A stretch of DNA of 31,820 bases. Origin: RGIG3009 sp045630285. Lineage in GTDB: Bacteria > Bacillota > Clostridia > Oscillospirales > Acutalibacteraceae. The stretch spans positions 1 to 31,820 of the forward strand of contig JAZQSX010000034.1 of the NCBI GenBank assembly GCA_045630285.1, read 5' to 3'. Under the pieces are notes generated by a model. That model was not told the origin of the DNA. It did no database searches and worked only from the letters and a program-made list of their open reading frames with translations. Below are positions 6,326 through 13,488 of the stretch, one piece after another. A program made the position numbers and the translations under genes. How positions within the stretch are numbered: position 1 is the stretch's first letter; every line of letters begins with the position of its first letter.

Positions 6326-6988
6326 ATGAAAAAACTGATGACCATGGTACTGGCACTGGCACTCGCGTGTTCGCTCACCGCGTGTGGCAACAGCAAAAAA
6401 GCAACCAAAAGCAGTCACCGAGACGATGACAGCAAGCCCACCGTGTCGGAAACGAACACGGTGGAGGAGTGTCTGACGGCGGTGCTGAATGCGCGCTCCG
6501 CGGCTGAGCTTGACGGGTGGATTACCGACAACTTCGACGGCTATTATGAGCAGATGAAAGGGCATTTTCCTGCGGACGATTACGTTGTCAGCGTCGAAAA
6601 GCTCGGCGAGTTTCAGGAACGCGAGGTGTACACCTTCACCATCACCGAGGCGGGCAAATCCGATGCCCCCGTTTCCGGTGTGGAGGTGTTCAAAAAAGAC
6701 GGTACGCAGTATCGGGTTGAAACAAATCAGGAATTTATCGGCAAGCTGGTCGAGGAGTGCACCTGCCGCACCTGCGACGGCTCGGGCAAACTGGTGACGT
6801 CAAACCATGTGTGCGGCGTTTGCGCCGGAACGGGCGTGCAGTACTATCCCAACACGTATTATGATGCAGCGACCAACATGTGGATGGGCGAGACACGTGC
6901 CTGCTCGGGCTGTGCCGGTGCGGGTACGCTCGGCGGTGCGGCGTCGGAGTGCCCGACGTGCCACGGTCACGGTCTGGCGTTTCACTGA
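6326..6988 (+). CDS. Lipoprotein with four DnaJ-type CxxCxGxG zinc-finger repeats
   Basis: The 220-residue protein has a signal peptide with lipobox LTAC (Cys20), so it should be exported and lipid-anchored. A polar linker rich in Ser, Lys and Asp follows, then a small domain (about 45-140) of unknown fold. The C-terminal third carries four repeats: CRTCDGSG, CGVCAGTG, CSGCAGAG and CPTCHGHG, the pattern of the DnaJ cysteine-rich zinc-binding region, without a J domain. In DnaJ these repeats bind two zinc ions and assist substrate handling. An extracytoplasmic version could bind zinc or unfolded protein; this is inference. The ribosome site GAGGT precedes the ATG at 6326. It is a single gene ended by a strong terminator. 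Confidence 0.85.
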   Translation: MKKLMTMVLALALACSLTACGNSKKATKSSHRDDDSKPTVSETNTVEECLTAVLNARSAAELDGWITDNFDGYYEQMKGHFPADDYVVSVEKLGEFQEREVYTFTITEAGKSDAPVSGVEVFKKDGTQYRVETNQEFIGKLVEECTCRTCDGSGKLVTSNHVCGVCAGTGVQYYPNTYYDAATNMWMGETRACSGCAGAGTLGGAASECPTCHGHGLAFH

Positions 6989-6997
6989 TACAACAGT

Positions 6998-7038
6998 AGC
7001 CCCCTCACACACTGCCGGGATGCGTGAGGGGGCTTTTA
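6998..7038 (+). terminator. Terminator after the lipoprotein gene
   Basis: AGCCCCCTCACACA pairs with TGCGTGAGGGGGCT (7021-7034) around CTGCCGGGA-like loop bases, followed by TTTATATTT. One mismatch interrupts a 13-14 base-pair stem. Confidence 0.88.
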
Positions 7039-7053
7039 TATTTCTGTCGGGCG

Positions 7054-7082
7054 TTGACTTGCCGTGGGAGATGTGCTACAAT
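7054..7082 (+). promoter_or_regulatory. Promoter of the HAD phosphatase gene
   Basis: TTGACT (7054-7059) and TACAAT (7077-7082) with a 17-base spacer lie directly behind the preceding terminator. Confidence 0.82.
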
Positions 7083-7107
7083 GTGGCGGTGGTAAGGAGG
7101 GGTTATG

Positions 7108-7773
7108 ATGAAGATCGAAGGAGCGGTTTTTGACCTGGATGGCACGCTGATCGACTCGCTGTTTTTTTGGGACAGACTGTGGGAGAAGTTAGGTGCAAAA
7201 TATCTTGACGATCCCACGTTCCGCCCGGGATTGGATATGGAAAAGGCGGTTCGCACCGTCACCTTCCGTGATGCCTCTGAAATGCTGTACGAGCGCTTTG
7301 GCTTTGGCGATGCGGAGGAGATCTACGACCTGATGCATGATTTTTGCATCGAGATCTACCGTGACGAGGCAACCTTTAAACCGGGTGCGAAGGAACTGCT
7401 GGATACGCTGAAGGCACGGGGTGTCAAGATGTGTATTGCTTCGGCTTCGATGCCGGATCTGCTGCGTGCGATCTTCGACCGCTTCGGCTTTGACGACTAC
7501 TTTCCGAAAATTATTTCCTGCGCCGATATTGGCAAAGGAAAATCGCATCCCGACGTGTTTCTGGCGGCGGAAGCGTACATGGGGACGGCACACGATGCGA
7601 CGTGGGTGTTTGAGGACTCGATCGTGGCGCTGGAAACGGCGTCCAAAGCGGGCTTCAAGACGGTGGGTGTCTACGATCGGCACAACTTCGACATTGACCG
7701 TGTCCCCGACGTGTCCACCGAGTATATCGGCGAAGGAGATTCGCTGGCTCGCTTGATCGAGCAGCTTTCCTGA
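7108..7773 (+). CDS. HAD-superfamily phosphatase, beta-phosphoglucomutase-like
   Basis: The 221-residue protein shows all HAD motifs: FDLDGT near the N-terminus (nucleophile and acid/base aspartates), IASAS (motif II), GKGKSHPD (motif III lysine) and WVFEDS (motif IV). The cap lies between motifs I and II (about residues 15-85), as in subfamily I enzymes such as beta-phosphoglucomutase and phosphoglycolate phosphatase. The substrate cannot be told. Two ATG codons are in tandem (7105, 7108); the second is seven bases behind AAGGAGG and is preferred. Single-gene unit with its own promoter and terminator. Confidence 0.9.
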   Translation: MKIEGAVFDLDGTLIDSLFFWDRLWEKLGAKYLDDPTFRPGLDMEKAVRTVTFRDASEMLYERFGFGDAEEIYDLMHDFCIEIYRDEATFKPGAKELLDTLKARGVKMCIASASMPDLLRAIFDRFGFDDYFPKIISCADIGKGKSHPDVFLAAEAYMGTAHDATWVFEDSIVALETASKAGFKTVGVYDRHNFDIDRVPDVSTEYIGEGDSLARLIEQLS

Positions 7774-7794
7774 TTGGAAAATACACGGAATAAC

Positions 7795-7834
7795 AACGCC
7801 TCGCAGGCTACTGACGTCCTGCGAGGCGTTTTGT
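7795..7834. terminator. Bidirectional terminator between convergent genes
   Basis: AACGCCTCGCAGG (7795-7807) pairs perfectly with CCTGCGAGGCGTT (7818-7830). It lies between the HAD gene and the minus-strand zinc-ribbon gene, with T-rich bases on the plus side and moderately A/T-rich bases on the other. Confidence 0.9.
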
Positions 7835-7835
7835 T

Positions 7836-8366
7836 TTAGGTTTGCTGCGGGGGGAGAGCGGTGCCTTTTTTGCGATCGAACTTGAACAGCACATACAACT
7901 GTGCCTTGTTGTTGGCACCGAAGCCGCCAAGCACCAAGCTGCCGGCGGAGCCACGCTGATGAACACCGCCGGCGGTGCGGATCACCGTGGCACCGGGGTT
8001 GGCACTTTTCCACTGCGCCAGCATATCGGAGGTGTTTTTGTGGGTAAAGCCGAAATCGGTCAGCTGAATGACGGCGTATTGGTTGGTGTTTTCGCCGGAA
8101 AACACCTCATATTCAATGCTGAGCGCATCAAAGGTGTACTTATTGACCATAAGGCCCAGACCTTGACCAAGAAGAAACTCACCTTTGACGTTGGCAACGT
8201 GTGAATACTGGGCAAACCAAGCGTTGATCTGGTTGATGAATTCCTCTTCATTCATATTGCCGCGGTGGAACGTCTGGGTATACCGCACGACCTGTTTCTT
8301 GCCGCAGGCGGGACAAAACGTTGCGTTTTCGGGAAGCTCGGCGTGGCAGAACATACAAGCAGCCAT
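7836..8366 (-). CDS. Zinc-ribbon domain protein of unknown function
   Basis: The 176-residue protein starts MAACMFCHAELPENATFCPACGKKQ: two CxxC knuckles that form a zinc ribbon. A basic linker and a roughly 130-residue domain without recognised motif follow, containing NEEEFINQINAWFAQYSHV and a glycine-rich stretch near SAGSLVLGGFGANNKA. No signal peptide or membrane helix is seen. It is second in an operon behind the octaproline membrane protein: its ribosome site TAAAGGAGG overlaps the stop codon of that gene. The pairing suggests that the two act together at the cytoplasmic face of the membrane, which is inference. Confidence 0.8.
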   Translation of the reverse strand: MAACMFCHAELPENATFCPACGKKQVVRYTQTFHRGNMNEEEFINQINAWFAQYSHVANVKGEFLLGQGLGLMVNKYTFDALSIEYEVFSGENTNQYAVIQLTDFGFTHKNTSDMLAQWKSANPGATVIRTAGGVHQRGSAGSLVLGGFGANNKAQLYVLFKFDRKKGTALPPQQT

Positions 8367-8381
8367 CGATAATGACCTCCT

Positions 8382-9230
8382 TTATACGCCCGGCGGAGGC
8401 GGCGGGGGAGGCGGAGTGAAGCCGCCCATATCCATCGTCGTTGCGGAGCGTTGTGAAAAATCGTTGAATTGCTGCTGGTTAAACTGATTGACAGCCTGCT
8501 GATGCGCTTGACTGTGCATCTGTTGTGTCATATCGTTCGGCGTCGTGGCAGTAAACGGCATAAACGTCGCCGCAGTGGCTTCGGAGCCCTTTTTCTGTTT
8601 TTTGATCAAGATGACAGCCACCACGATCGCAGCGACGAAGATGACGCCACCCACAACGGCACCGACCACCAACAGCGTGGATGCATAAGAAATTCCTTTT
8701 TTAACGATTTTTTGCGGATTGTCCGTGCCGAACAGTTCGTTCAGGATCTCATTCTCATCCGTTGGGTAGTGGGGGCGGACGGGAGTATCCTCGGCAAACG
8801 AGCCGGTATAAGAATACCGGTGCTTAACGGTGTTGTAGATCTCAACGTCGGACAGCCGCTCGGAGGGCAGCCCCCTGCCGTCCAACAGACGGAGATCGGT
8901 GATGACGATCGAAATGATTTTCCCCGGACAGTGAGACACGGAGATCTCGCAAGAGCTGTAGCCCTGCGGAATATCTTGCCTGGGTGCAGCCGCCTCATAG
9001 GTACCCTCGGTAGTGGTTACCACGATTTTGCAGGAGTTGACCCAGCCGTAGCTGATTTTGGAGCCGGCGTTGTTTTCGATCTCCAGACTCAGATGGGCCG
9101 TGTCGTCCGTTTGGTTGATATTCGTCACAGAGATGACGAACTCTTCCGAGCCGGCAGCGACGGGAAGCGCTGCCCCGACCAACAGCAGGGCGATGAGACA
9201 CAGAACGATGGCTTTGTAGATGTACCGCAT
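8382..9230 (-). CDS. Single-pass membrane protein with Gln-rich cytoplasmic tail and octaproline C-terminus
   Basis: The 282-residue protein has a signal peptide (KAIVLCLIALLLVGAALPVAAG, about residues 6-27), an extracellular domain of about 150 residues with a likely beta-rich fold and at least two cysteines, a strong membrane helix (about 184-209) ended by KKQKK, and a cytoplasmic tail rich in Gln, Asn, Thr and Met. The tail ends with eight consecutive prolines followed by Gly-Val-stop. The proline run uses mixed CCG, CCT and CCC codons. I do not recognise the family. It is first in a two-gene operon with the zinc-ribbon protein and has its own promoter (9292-9264). Orientation Nout-Cin follows from the signal peptide and the positive charges after the helix. 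Confidence 0.8.
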   Translation of the reverse strand: MRYIYKAIVLCLIALLLVGAALPVAAGSEEFVISVTNINQTDDTAHLSLEIENNAGSKISYGWVNSCKIVVTTTEGTYEAAAPRQDIPQGYSSCEISVSHCPGKIISIVITDLRLLDGRGLPSERLSDVEIYNTVKHRYSYTGSFAEDTPVRPHYPTDENEILNELFGTDNPQKIVKKGISYASTLLVVGAVVGGVIFVAAIVVAVILIKKQKKGSEATAATFMPFTATTPNDMTQQMHSQAHQQAVNQFNQQQFNDFSQRSATTMDMGGFTPPPPPPPPGV

Positions 9231-9263
9231 AATTTACCCCTCTTTACAGCTAAGTGCTTTTTT

Positions 9264-9292
9264 ATTGTAACATATCCTAGGGGGTAACGCAA
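9264..9292 (-). promoter_or_regulatory. Promoter of the octaproline membrane protein operon
   Basis: On the minus strand TTGCGT (9292-9287) and TACAAT (9269-9264) are 17 bases apart. Confidence 0.7.
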
Positions 9293-9311
9293 GGCGTTTT
9301 GGTTTTAAGAG

Positions 9312-9340
9312 TTGACAAAATAATTTGTTTTTATTATGAT
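9312..9340 (+). promoter_or_regulatory. Promoter of CapA-like copy 2
   Basis: TTGACA (9312-9317) and TATGAT (9335-9340) are 17 bases apart, with the coding start 23 bases further on. Confidence 0.78.
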
Positions 9341-9362
9341 TTTTTCAAGAGGGAGTGATACC

Positions 9363-10484
9363 GTGACTTCGGTGGCGTTCACAGGCGATGTGGCATTTTC
9401 TAAATATTTTGCTGATGCGTGGCAGCGAGAGACAGTGATTCATCCGACGGTCGCCGAGTTTTTGCAAAGCTCCGACTGCACAGTGCCGAACGTAGAGGCA
9501 CCGATCACAAGCGGTTCGATCCAAAGCGATCGCTTGCTGAATCACGCTAATCCGCTCCAGACGGCGGATTGCCTGCTGCGGCTGAACGGCACGGTATGGA
9601 ATCTCGCAAACAACCACATTTACGATTGCAAGGAGCAGGGGATCTTTGATACGCTGGAGCTTGCCGAACAGCGTGGATGCCGTACGTTGGGCGTCGGGCG
9701 CACTGCTGAGGAGGCTGCACGACCGGTGATTCTTGACGGTGCCGGCGGTATCGCTTTGCTCAGTGTGACATATCATAATAAAAAGGAGTTTATGCGTGCG
9801 GGGGAGAATAAGCCCGGGTGCATACTCTCGGACGATGAAAAGCGTATTCGGGAGATGATCCGCTCCGCCAAAGCGACGTGCCGCTGGTGCGTTGTGGTGA
9901 CACACGATGGCAGTGAGTTTTCCGATCTGCCGCTGCCGTTTATCAGAAAACGGTATCATCGCTACCTGAAATGGGGCGCGGATGCGGTAATCGGACATCA
10001 CCCGCACGTTATACAGAATTACGAAACGGTAGGGGACAAAACGATCTTCTATTCTTTGGGGAACTTCATTTTTGATACGGATTATCAGCGAATTCAGAAG
10101 CATTCTGAGCTTGGCGCACTGGTCAAGCTGCGGTTTTCCGAAGAAACGTATGACGTTGAGACGCTGCCGATCCGCATTGACCGTGAGACGCAGTGCATCG
10201 TGCCGTGTGAGGCTCCGCCGGTGTTTCGCCATATCGGTGCGAAAGAATATCGGCGGTTGTGGCCGCTGATGGTTTCCGTGTTCACGCAAAACTCCCGCCG
10301 TGCGGATATGTTCTTGAATGAAAAATACAAAACGTACACCGAGTGGCAGTGGTTCAAAAGCTCTAAGCATTTTCAGGGACTGCGGTCGGCACTGCGACTT
10401 GTGTGGGGCCGTGTGCGGTATCGTCTGGGCTGGTGGCGTGCGGATGACGCCGTATTGGCGGCGTATATCCAAGCCAAGTCATAA
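9363..10484 (+). CDS. CapA-family (PGA_cap) metallophosphatase-like protein, copy 2
   Basis: The 373-residue product is a paralogue of the protein at 4529. Shared features in the same order include FTGDV near the start, NVEAPI, NLANNH, the stretch KATCRWCVVV, GHHPHVIQNYE and YSLGNFIFDTDYQR. The GTG at 9363 is chosen because AGGGAG lies seven bases upstream; it places FTGD close to the N-terminus as in copy 1. No signal peptide is present. The C-terminus is basic and rich in Trp and Arg (WGRVRYRLGWWRADD), unlike copy 1, which could mediate membrane or nucleic-acid contact. Monocistronic by spacing; a T-box promoter begins 16 bases after the stop. Confidence 0.82.
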   Translation: MTSVAFTGDVAFSKYFADAWQRETVIHPTVAEFLQSSDCTVPNVEAPITSGSIQSDRLLNHANPLQTADCLLRLNGTVWNLANNHIYDCKEQGIFDTLELAEQRGCRTLGVGRTAEEAARPVILDGAGGIALLSVTYHNKKEFMRAGENKPGCILSDDEKRIREMIRSAKATCRWCVVVTHDGSEFSDLPLPFIRKRYHRYLKWGADAVIGHHPHVIQNYETVGDKTIFYSLGNFIFDTDYQRIQKHSELGALVKLRFSEETYDVETLPIRIDRETQCIVPCEAPPVFRHIGAKEYRRLWPLMVSVFTQNSRRADMFLNEKYKTYTEWQWFKSSKHFQGLRSALRLVWGRVRYRLGWWRADDAVLAAYIQAKS

Positions 10485-10499
10485 ATTTTAAAAAAAGCC

Positions 10500-10527
10500 T
10501 TGACTTTTGCGTTTCAGGTGCTATAAT
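10500..10527 (+). promoter_or_regulatory. Promoter of T-box 1 transcript
   Basis: TTGACT (10500-10505) and TATAAT (10522-10527) are 16 bases apart. Confidence 0.85.
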
Positions 10528-10534
10528 GTACACA

Positions 10535-10813
10535 TTCCAATTGAATACAAAGGCTATGACGAAGACGGCTTTGAGCAGGCGTTCACAGAGAGTCGGTGGT
10601 TGGTGCAAACCGATAACAAGTGTTCAAGATAGCCCATCACTTCCGAGCCGGAGTTCTGAAACGGCGTATGCCGCAGTAGGAGTTCCCGTGATTGCTGCGT
10701 AAAGGCATAGGGGCTGTTGGGCTCTGATAAGCGGTCGCTTCGGCGGCAAATTGAGTGGTACCGCGGATGTGTTTATACACACTCGTCTCAATGATTGAGA
10801 CGGGTGTTTTTTA
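10535..10813 (+). promoter_or_regulatory. T-box riboswitch 1
   Basis: The leader shows the T-box hallmarks: GACGAAGA near the 5' end of stem I, the AGAGAG distal motif followed by a TCGGT/ACCGA hairpin, and the tRNA-binding bulge TGGTACCGCGG (10756-10766). Two folds exclude each other: CTCAAT (10787-10792) can pair with ATTGAG at 10750-10755 (antiterminator) or with ATTGAG at 10794-10799 (terminator). The terminator stem 10779-10791/10795-10807 ends in a T-rich tract. The bulge base T after TGG calls for a tRNA with A73, which fits Ile, Leu, Val, Phe and others, and argues against Gly or Ser. The specifier codon could not be fixed by eye. Stem I base pairs as GGCTAT (10551-10556 region) with ATAGCC. 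Confidence 0.95.
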
Positions 10814-10835
10814 TTTTTCAAAAGGAGGAATGGAT

Positions 10836-13103
10836 ATGTCAACTGTTGCGTCGGAAAAGCTGTATGAGGTGGCCCTGCGAATTAAGGAGATGCGTGAGAT
10901 CGCTGGCTATACGGCTGCGCAGATGGCAGAGAAGGTGGAGGTCTCGGTCGACGAGTATCTCAAGCTGGAATCCGGTGAGCAGGATTTCCCCTTCTCGTTT
11001 ATCCATAAGTGTGCGTTAGAGTTCGGCATCGGTATGTCGGATTTGTTGGAGGGCACTACCAGTGCCCGCTTGTCCTCGTATACGGTCACCCGTAAGGGTC
11101 AGGGACAGCAGACGGCGAAGGAAAACGGTATCAGCATTGCGAACCTGGCACCTAAGTTCCGTGATAAGATCGCCGAGCCGTATTGGGTGCGATATGAATA
11201 CGATCCTGCCTTGCAGAACAAGCCGATCCAGCTTGCCACCCACAGCGGTCAGGAGTTTGACCTGGTCATCAGCGGTAAGCTTATGGTGCAGGTCGGCGAT
11301 CATACCGAGGTGCTCAGTGAGGGCGACAGCATCTACTATGATTCCTCCGCTCCGCACGGTATGCGTGCCGTTGACGGTCAGGATTGTGTATTCTGTGCGG
11401 TGGTTCTTCCCGGCGAGGATACGAAGGAAGAGGTCGTGCGTCGCAGCCTTGTTTCCTCCAATACGTCGGAGCCGTTGGTGTGTGAGCGGTTTGTTGAGAC
11501 GGAAGAGGATGAACATGGTGCGCTCAAGCACATCGAGTTCAAGAACACCGATACTTTTAATTTTGGCTTTGACATTGTGGACGGTATCGCCGAAAAATAT
11601 CCCGATAAGCTGGCGATGCTGCATCTGGATAAGCACAAGACGGAGCGCCGCTTCACCTTTAAGGATATCAAGCAGTATTCCAATCAGGCAGCCAACTACT
11701 TTACCTCGCTTGGCATCAAGCGCGGCGATAAGGTCATGCTGGTGCTCAAGCGTCATTATCAGTTCTGGTTTGCGATGGTGGCTTTGCACAAGCTGGGTGC
11801 GGTGGCGATTCCTGCTACCAATCAGCTTAAGGAGCACGATTTTGAATATCGCTTCAATGCTGCCGGCGTGACTGCTATCGTGTGTACCGCCGACGGCGAT
11901 ACGGCCGAGATCGCCGCTGCCGCTGCCAAAAAGTGTCCTCAGCATATCACGCAGGTGATGGTGGGCGGCAACCGTGAGGGCTGGCACGATTTCGATAGTG
12001 AATTCAAGCTGTTCTCACGCAAGTTCGTACGTCCCGAGGATGCGTCTGCCGGTGACGATACGGCGCTGATGTTCTTCACCTCCGGTACGACCGGCAATCC
12101 CAAAATGGCAGCTCACAAGCATACGTATGCGTTGGGTCACTTTGTGACGGCACGCTACTGGCACTGCTGTGAGCGGGACGGCCTGCATCTGACCATTTCC
12201 GATACCGGTTGGGGCAAATCGCTCTGGGGCAAGCTGTACGGCCAGTGGCTGTGTGAGGGCGCCGTATTCGTCTACGACTTTGATCGCTTTGATGAAAACG
12301 ACATCCTGCCGATGTTTGCTAAATACAACATCACCACCTTCTGTGCGCCGCCGACGATGCTGCGTATGCTGATCCGTGGCGATTTGAGCAAGTACGATCT
12401 GTCCTCGATCCACCATATGACCACCGCCGGTGAGGCGCTGAACCCCGAAGTGTTCAAGCAGTTTAAGGCGGCGACGGGGCTGGAGATCATGGAAGGTTTC
12501 GGTCAGACCGAAACGACGCTGGCGATCGCCAATCTCGTGGGTACCGTACCGAAGATCGGCTCTATGGGCAAAGCGTCACCGCAGTTTGATCTGGATATTG
12601 TTGATCCCGACGGCAACAGCGTGGCGGTGGGCGAGACGGGTGAGATCGTCATCCATACCGACAAGTCGGTGCCCTGCGGCTTGTTCAAGGAGTATTATTT
12701 GGACGAGGAAAAGACGAGCGATGCCTGGCACGACGGCCTCTATCACACGGGCGATACGGCGTGGCGTGACGAGGACGGATATTTCTGGTACGTCAGCCGT
12801 GTAGACGACGTCATCAAGTCCTCCGGCTACCGCATCGGGCCGTTCGAGATCGAAAGTGTCATCATGGAGTTGCCTTATGTCGTGGAATGTGGCGTTTCGG
12901 CCGTGCCGGATGAGGTGCGTGGTCAGGTCGTCAAGGCGAGCATTGTGCTGACCAAAGGCACAGAGCCGACCGAGGAACTCAAGAAGGAGATCCAGACCTA
13001 CGTCAAGGAGCATACCGCCCCGTACAAGTATCCGCGTGTGGTGGTCTTCCGTGACGAATTGCCCAAGACCATCAGCGGTAAGATCCAGCGCAACAAGCTG
13101 TAA
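10836..13103 (+). CDS. Acyl-CoA synthetase fused to N-terminal XRE helix-turn-helix and cupin, copy 1
   Basis: The 755-residue protein has three parts. Residues about 15-72 form an XRE-type helix-turn-helix (RIKEMREIAGYTAAQMAEKV...YLKLESGEQD). Residues about 133-193 are a small cupin (HSGQEFDLVISGKLMVQVGDH...GDSIYYDSSAPHGM), as in HTH-cupin regulators. Residues about 235-755 are an AMP-forming acyl-CoA synthetase of the medium-chain type, with MFFTSGTTGNPKMAAH (A3, about 412-427), GFGQTE (A5), YHTGDTAWRDEDG (A7), RVDDVIKSSGYRIGPFEIE (A8) and the catalytic lysine in SGKIQRNKL (A10). All needed residues are present, so it should be an active CoA ligase. MACS relatives act on short and branched acids such as 2-methylbutyrate. 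The ATG at 10836 is seven bases behind GGAGG. The T-box in front implies induction by amino acid shortage. Confidence 0.93.
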   Translation: MSTVASEKLYEVALRIKEMREIAGYTAAQMAEKVEVSVDEYLKLESGEQDFPFSFIHKCALEFGIGMSDLLEGTTSARLSSYTVTRKGQGQQTAKENGISIANLAPKFRDKIAEPYWVRYEYDPALQNKPIQLATHSGQEFDLVISGKLMVQVGDHTEVLSEGDSIYYDSSAPHGMRAVDGQDCVFCAVVLPGEDTKEEVVRRSLVSSNTSEPLVCERFVETEEDEHGALKHIEFKNTDTFNFGFDIVDGIAEKYPDKLAMLHLDKHKTERRFTFKDIKQYSNQAANYFTSLGIKRGDKVMLVLKRHYQFWFAMVALHKLGAVAIPATNQLKEHDFEYRFNAAGVTAIVCTADGDTAEIAAAAAKKCPQHITQVMVGGNREGWHDFDSEFKLFSRKFVRPEDASAGDDTALMFFTSGTTGNPKMAAHKHTYALGHFVTARYWHCCERDGLHLTISDTGWGKSLWGKLYGQWLCEGAVFVYDFDRFDENDILPMFAKYNITTFCAPPTMLRMLIRGDLSKYDLSSIHHMTTAGEALNPEVFKQFKAATGLEIMEGFGQTETTLAIANLVGTVPKIGSMGKASPQFDLDIVDPDGNSVAVGETGEIVIHTDKSVPCGLFKEYYLDEEKTSDAWHDGLYHTGDTAWRDEDGYFWYVSRVDDVIKSSGYRIGPFEIESVIMELPYVVECGVSAVPDEVRGQVVKASIVLTKGTEPTEELKKEIQTYVKEHTAPYKYPRVVVFRDELPKTISGKIQRNKL

Positions 13104-13135
13104 GGCGCATTTTCACGGTTTTTATCAAAAAAGAG

Positions 13136-13165
13136 TTGACAGACGCCGAAAAGCTATGGTATAAT
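13136..13165 (+). promoter_or_regulatory. Promoter of T-box 2 transcript
   Basis: TTGACA (13136-13141) and TATAAT (13160-13165) are perfect hexamers, 18 bases apart. Confidence 0.88.
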
Positions 13166-13171
13166 CACTCA

Positions 13172-13463
13172 TATCTTTAATATAAAGGCGCTGACGAAGA
13201 GGGCGCAGGGAATCATCCTTCAGAGAGATGACGGTTGGTGCGAGTCATCGGTATGGTCTTTGCGTTTGTAGCTTCCGAGCCGAGAGGAAGAAATCCCACG
13301 CCGTGGGCGAGTAGAACCTCTCCGTGATTGCTGCGTAAAGGCATAGGGATTGTTTGATCCCGAAAAGTGGTCAGCCGCCGTGAGGCGGAAGGCAATTTGA
13401 GTGGTACCGCGGGTGACTTTCAGCACTCGTCTCAAAGGCATAGCTTTGGGACGAGTGCTTTTA
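13172..13463 (+). promoter_or_regulatory. T-box riboswitch 2
   Basis: It has GACGAAGA at the 5' end, AGAGAG followed by an ATGAC/GTCAT distal hairpin, and the bulge TGGTACCGCGG (13402-13412). CTCAAA (13431-13436) can pair with TTTGAG (13396-13401) in the antiterminator or be taken into the 16 base-pair terminator 13422-13437/13444-13459, followed by TTTTA. A 27-base stretch (13322-13348) is identical to 10686-10712 in T-box 1, so the two leaders are duplicates. In the likely specifier region (13251-13260) both GTC (Val) and CTT (Leu) can be read; the choice needs a structural model. The T after TGG fits tRNAs with A73. It should control the whole operon from 13489 to 20137. Confidence 0.95.
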
Positions 13464-13488
13464 TCGTCCTGCGAAATGAGGTAAGGAT

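Noticed and set aside
9345..10472. 375-codon open frame on the minus strand opposite CapA-like copy 2
   Set aside because: Antisense shadow; the plus-strand gene has a promoter, ribosome site and a clear paralogue.
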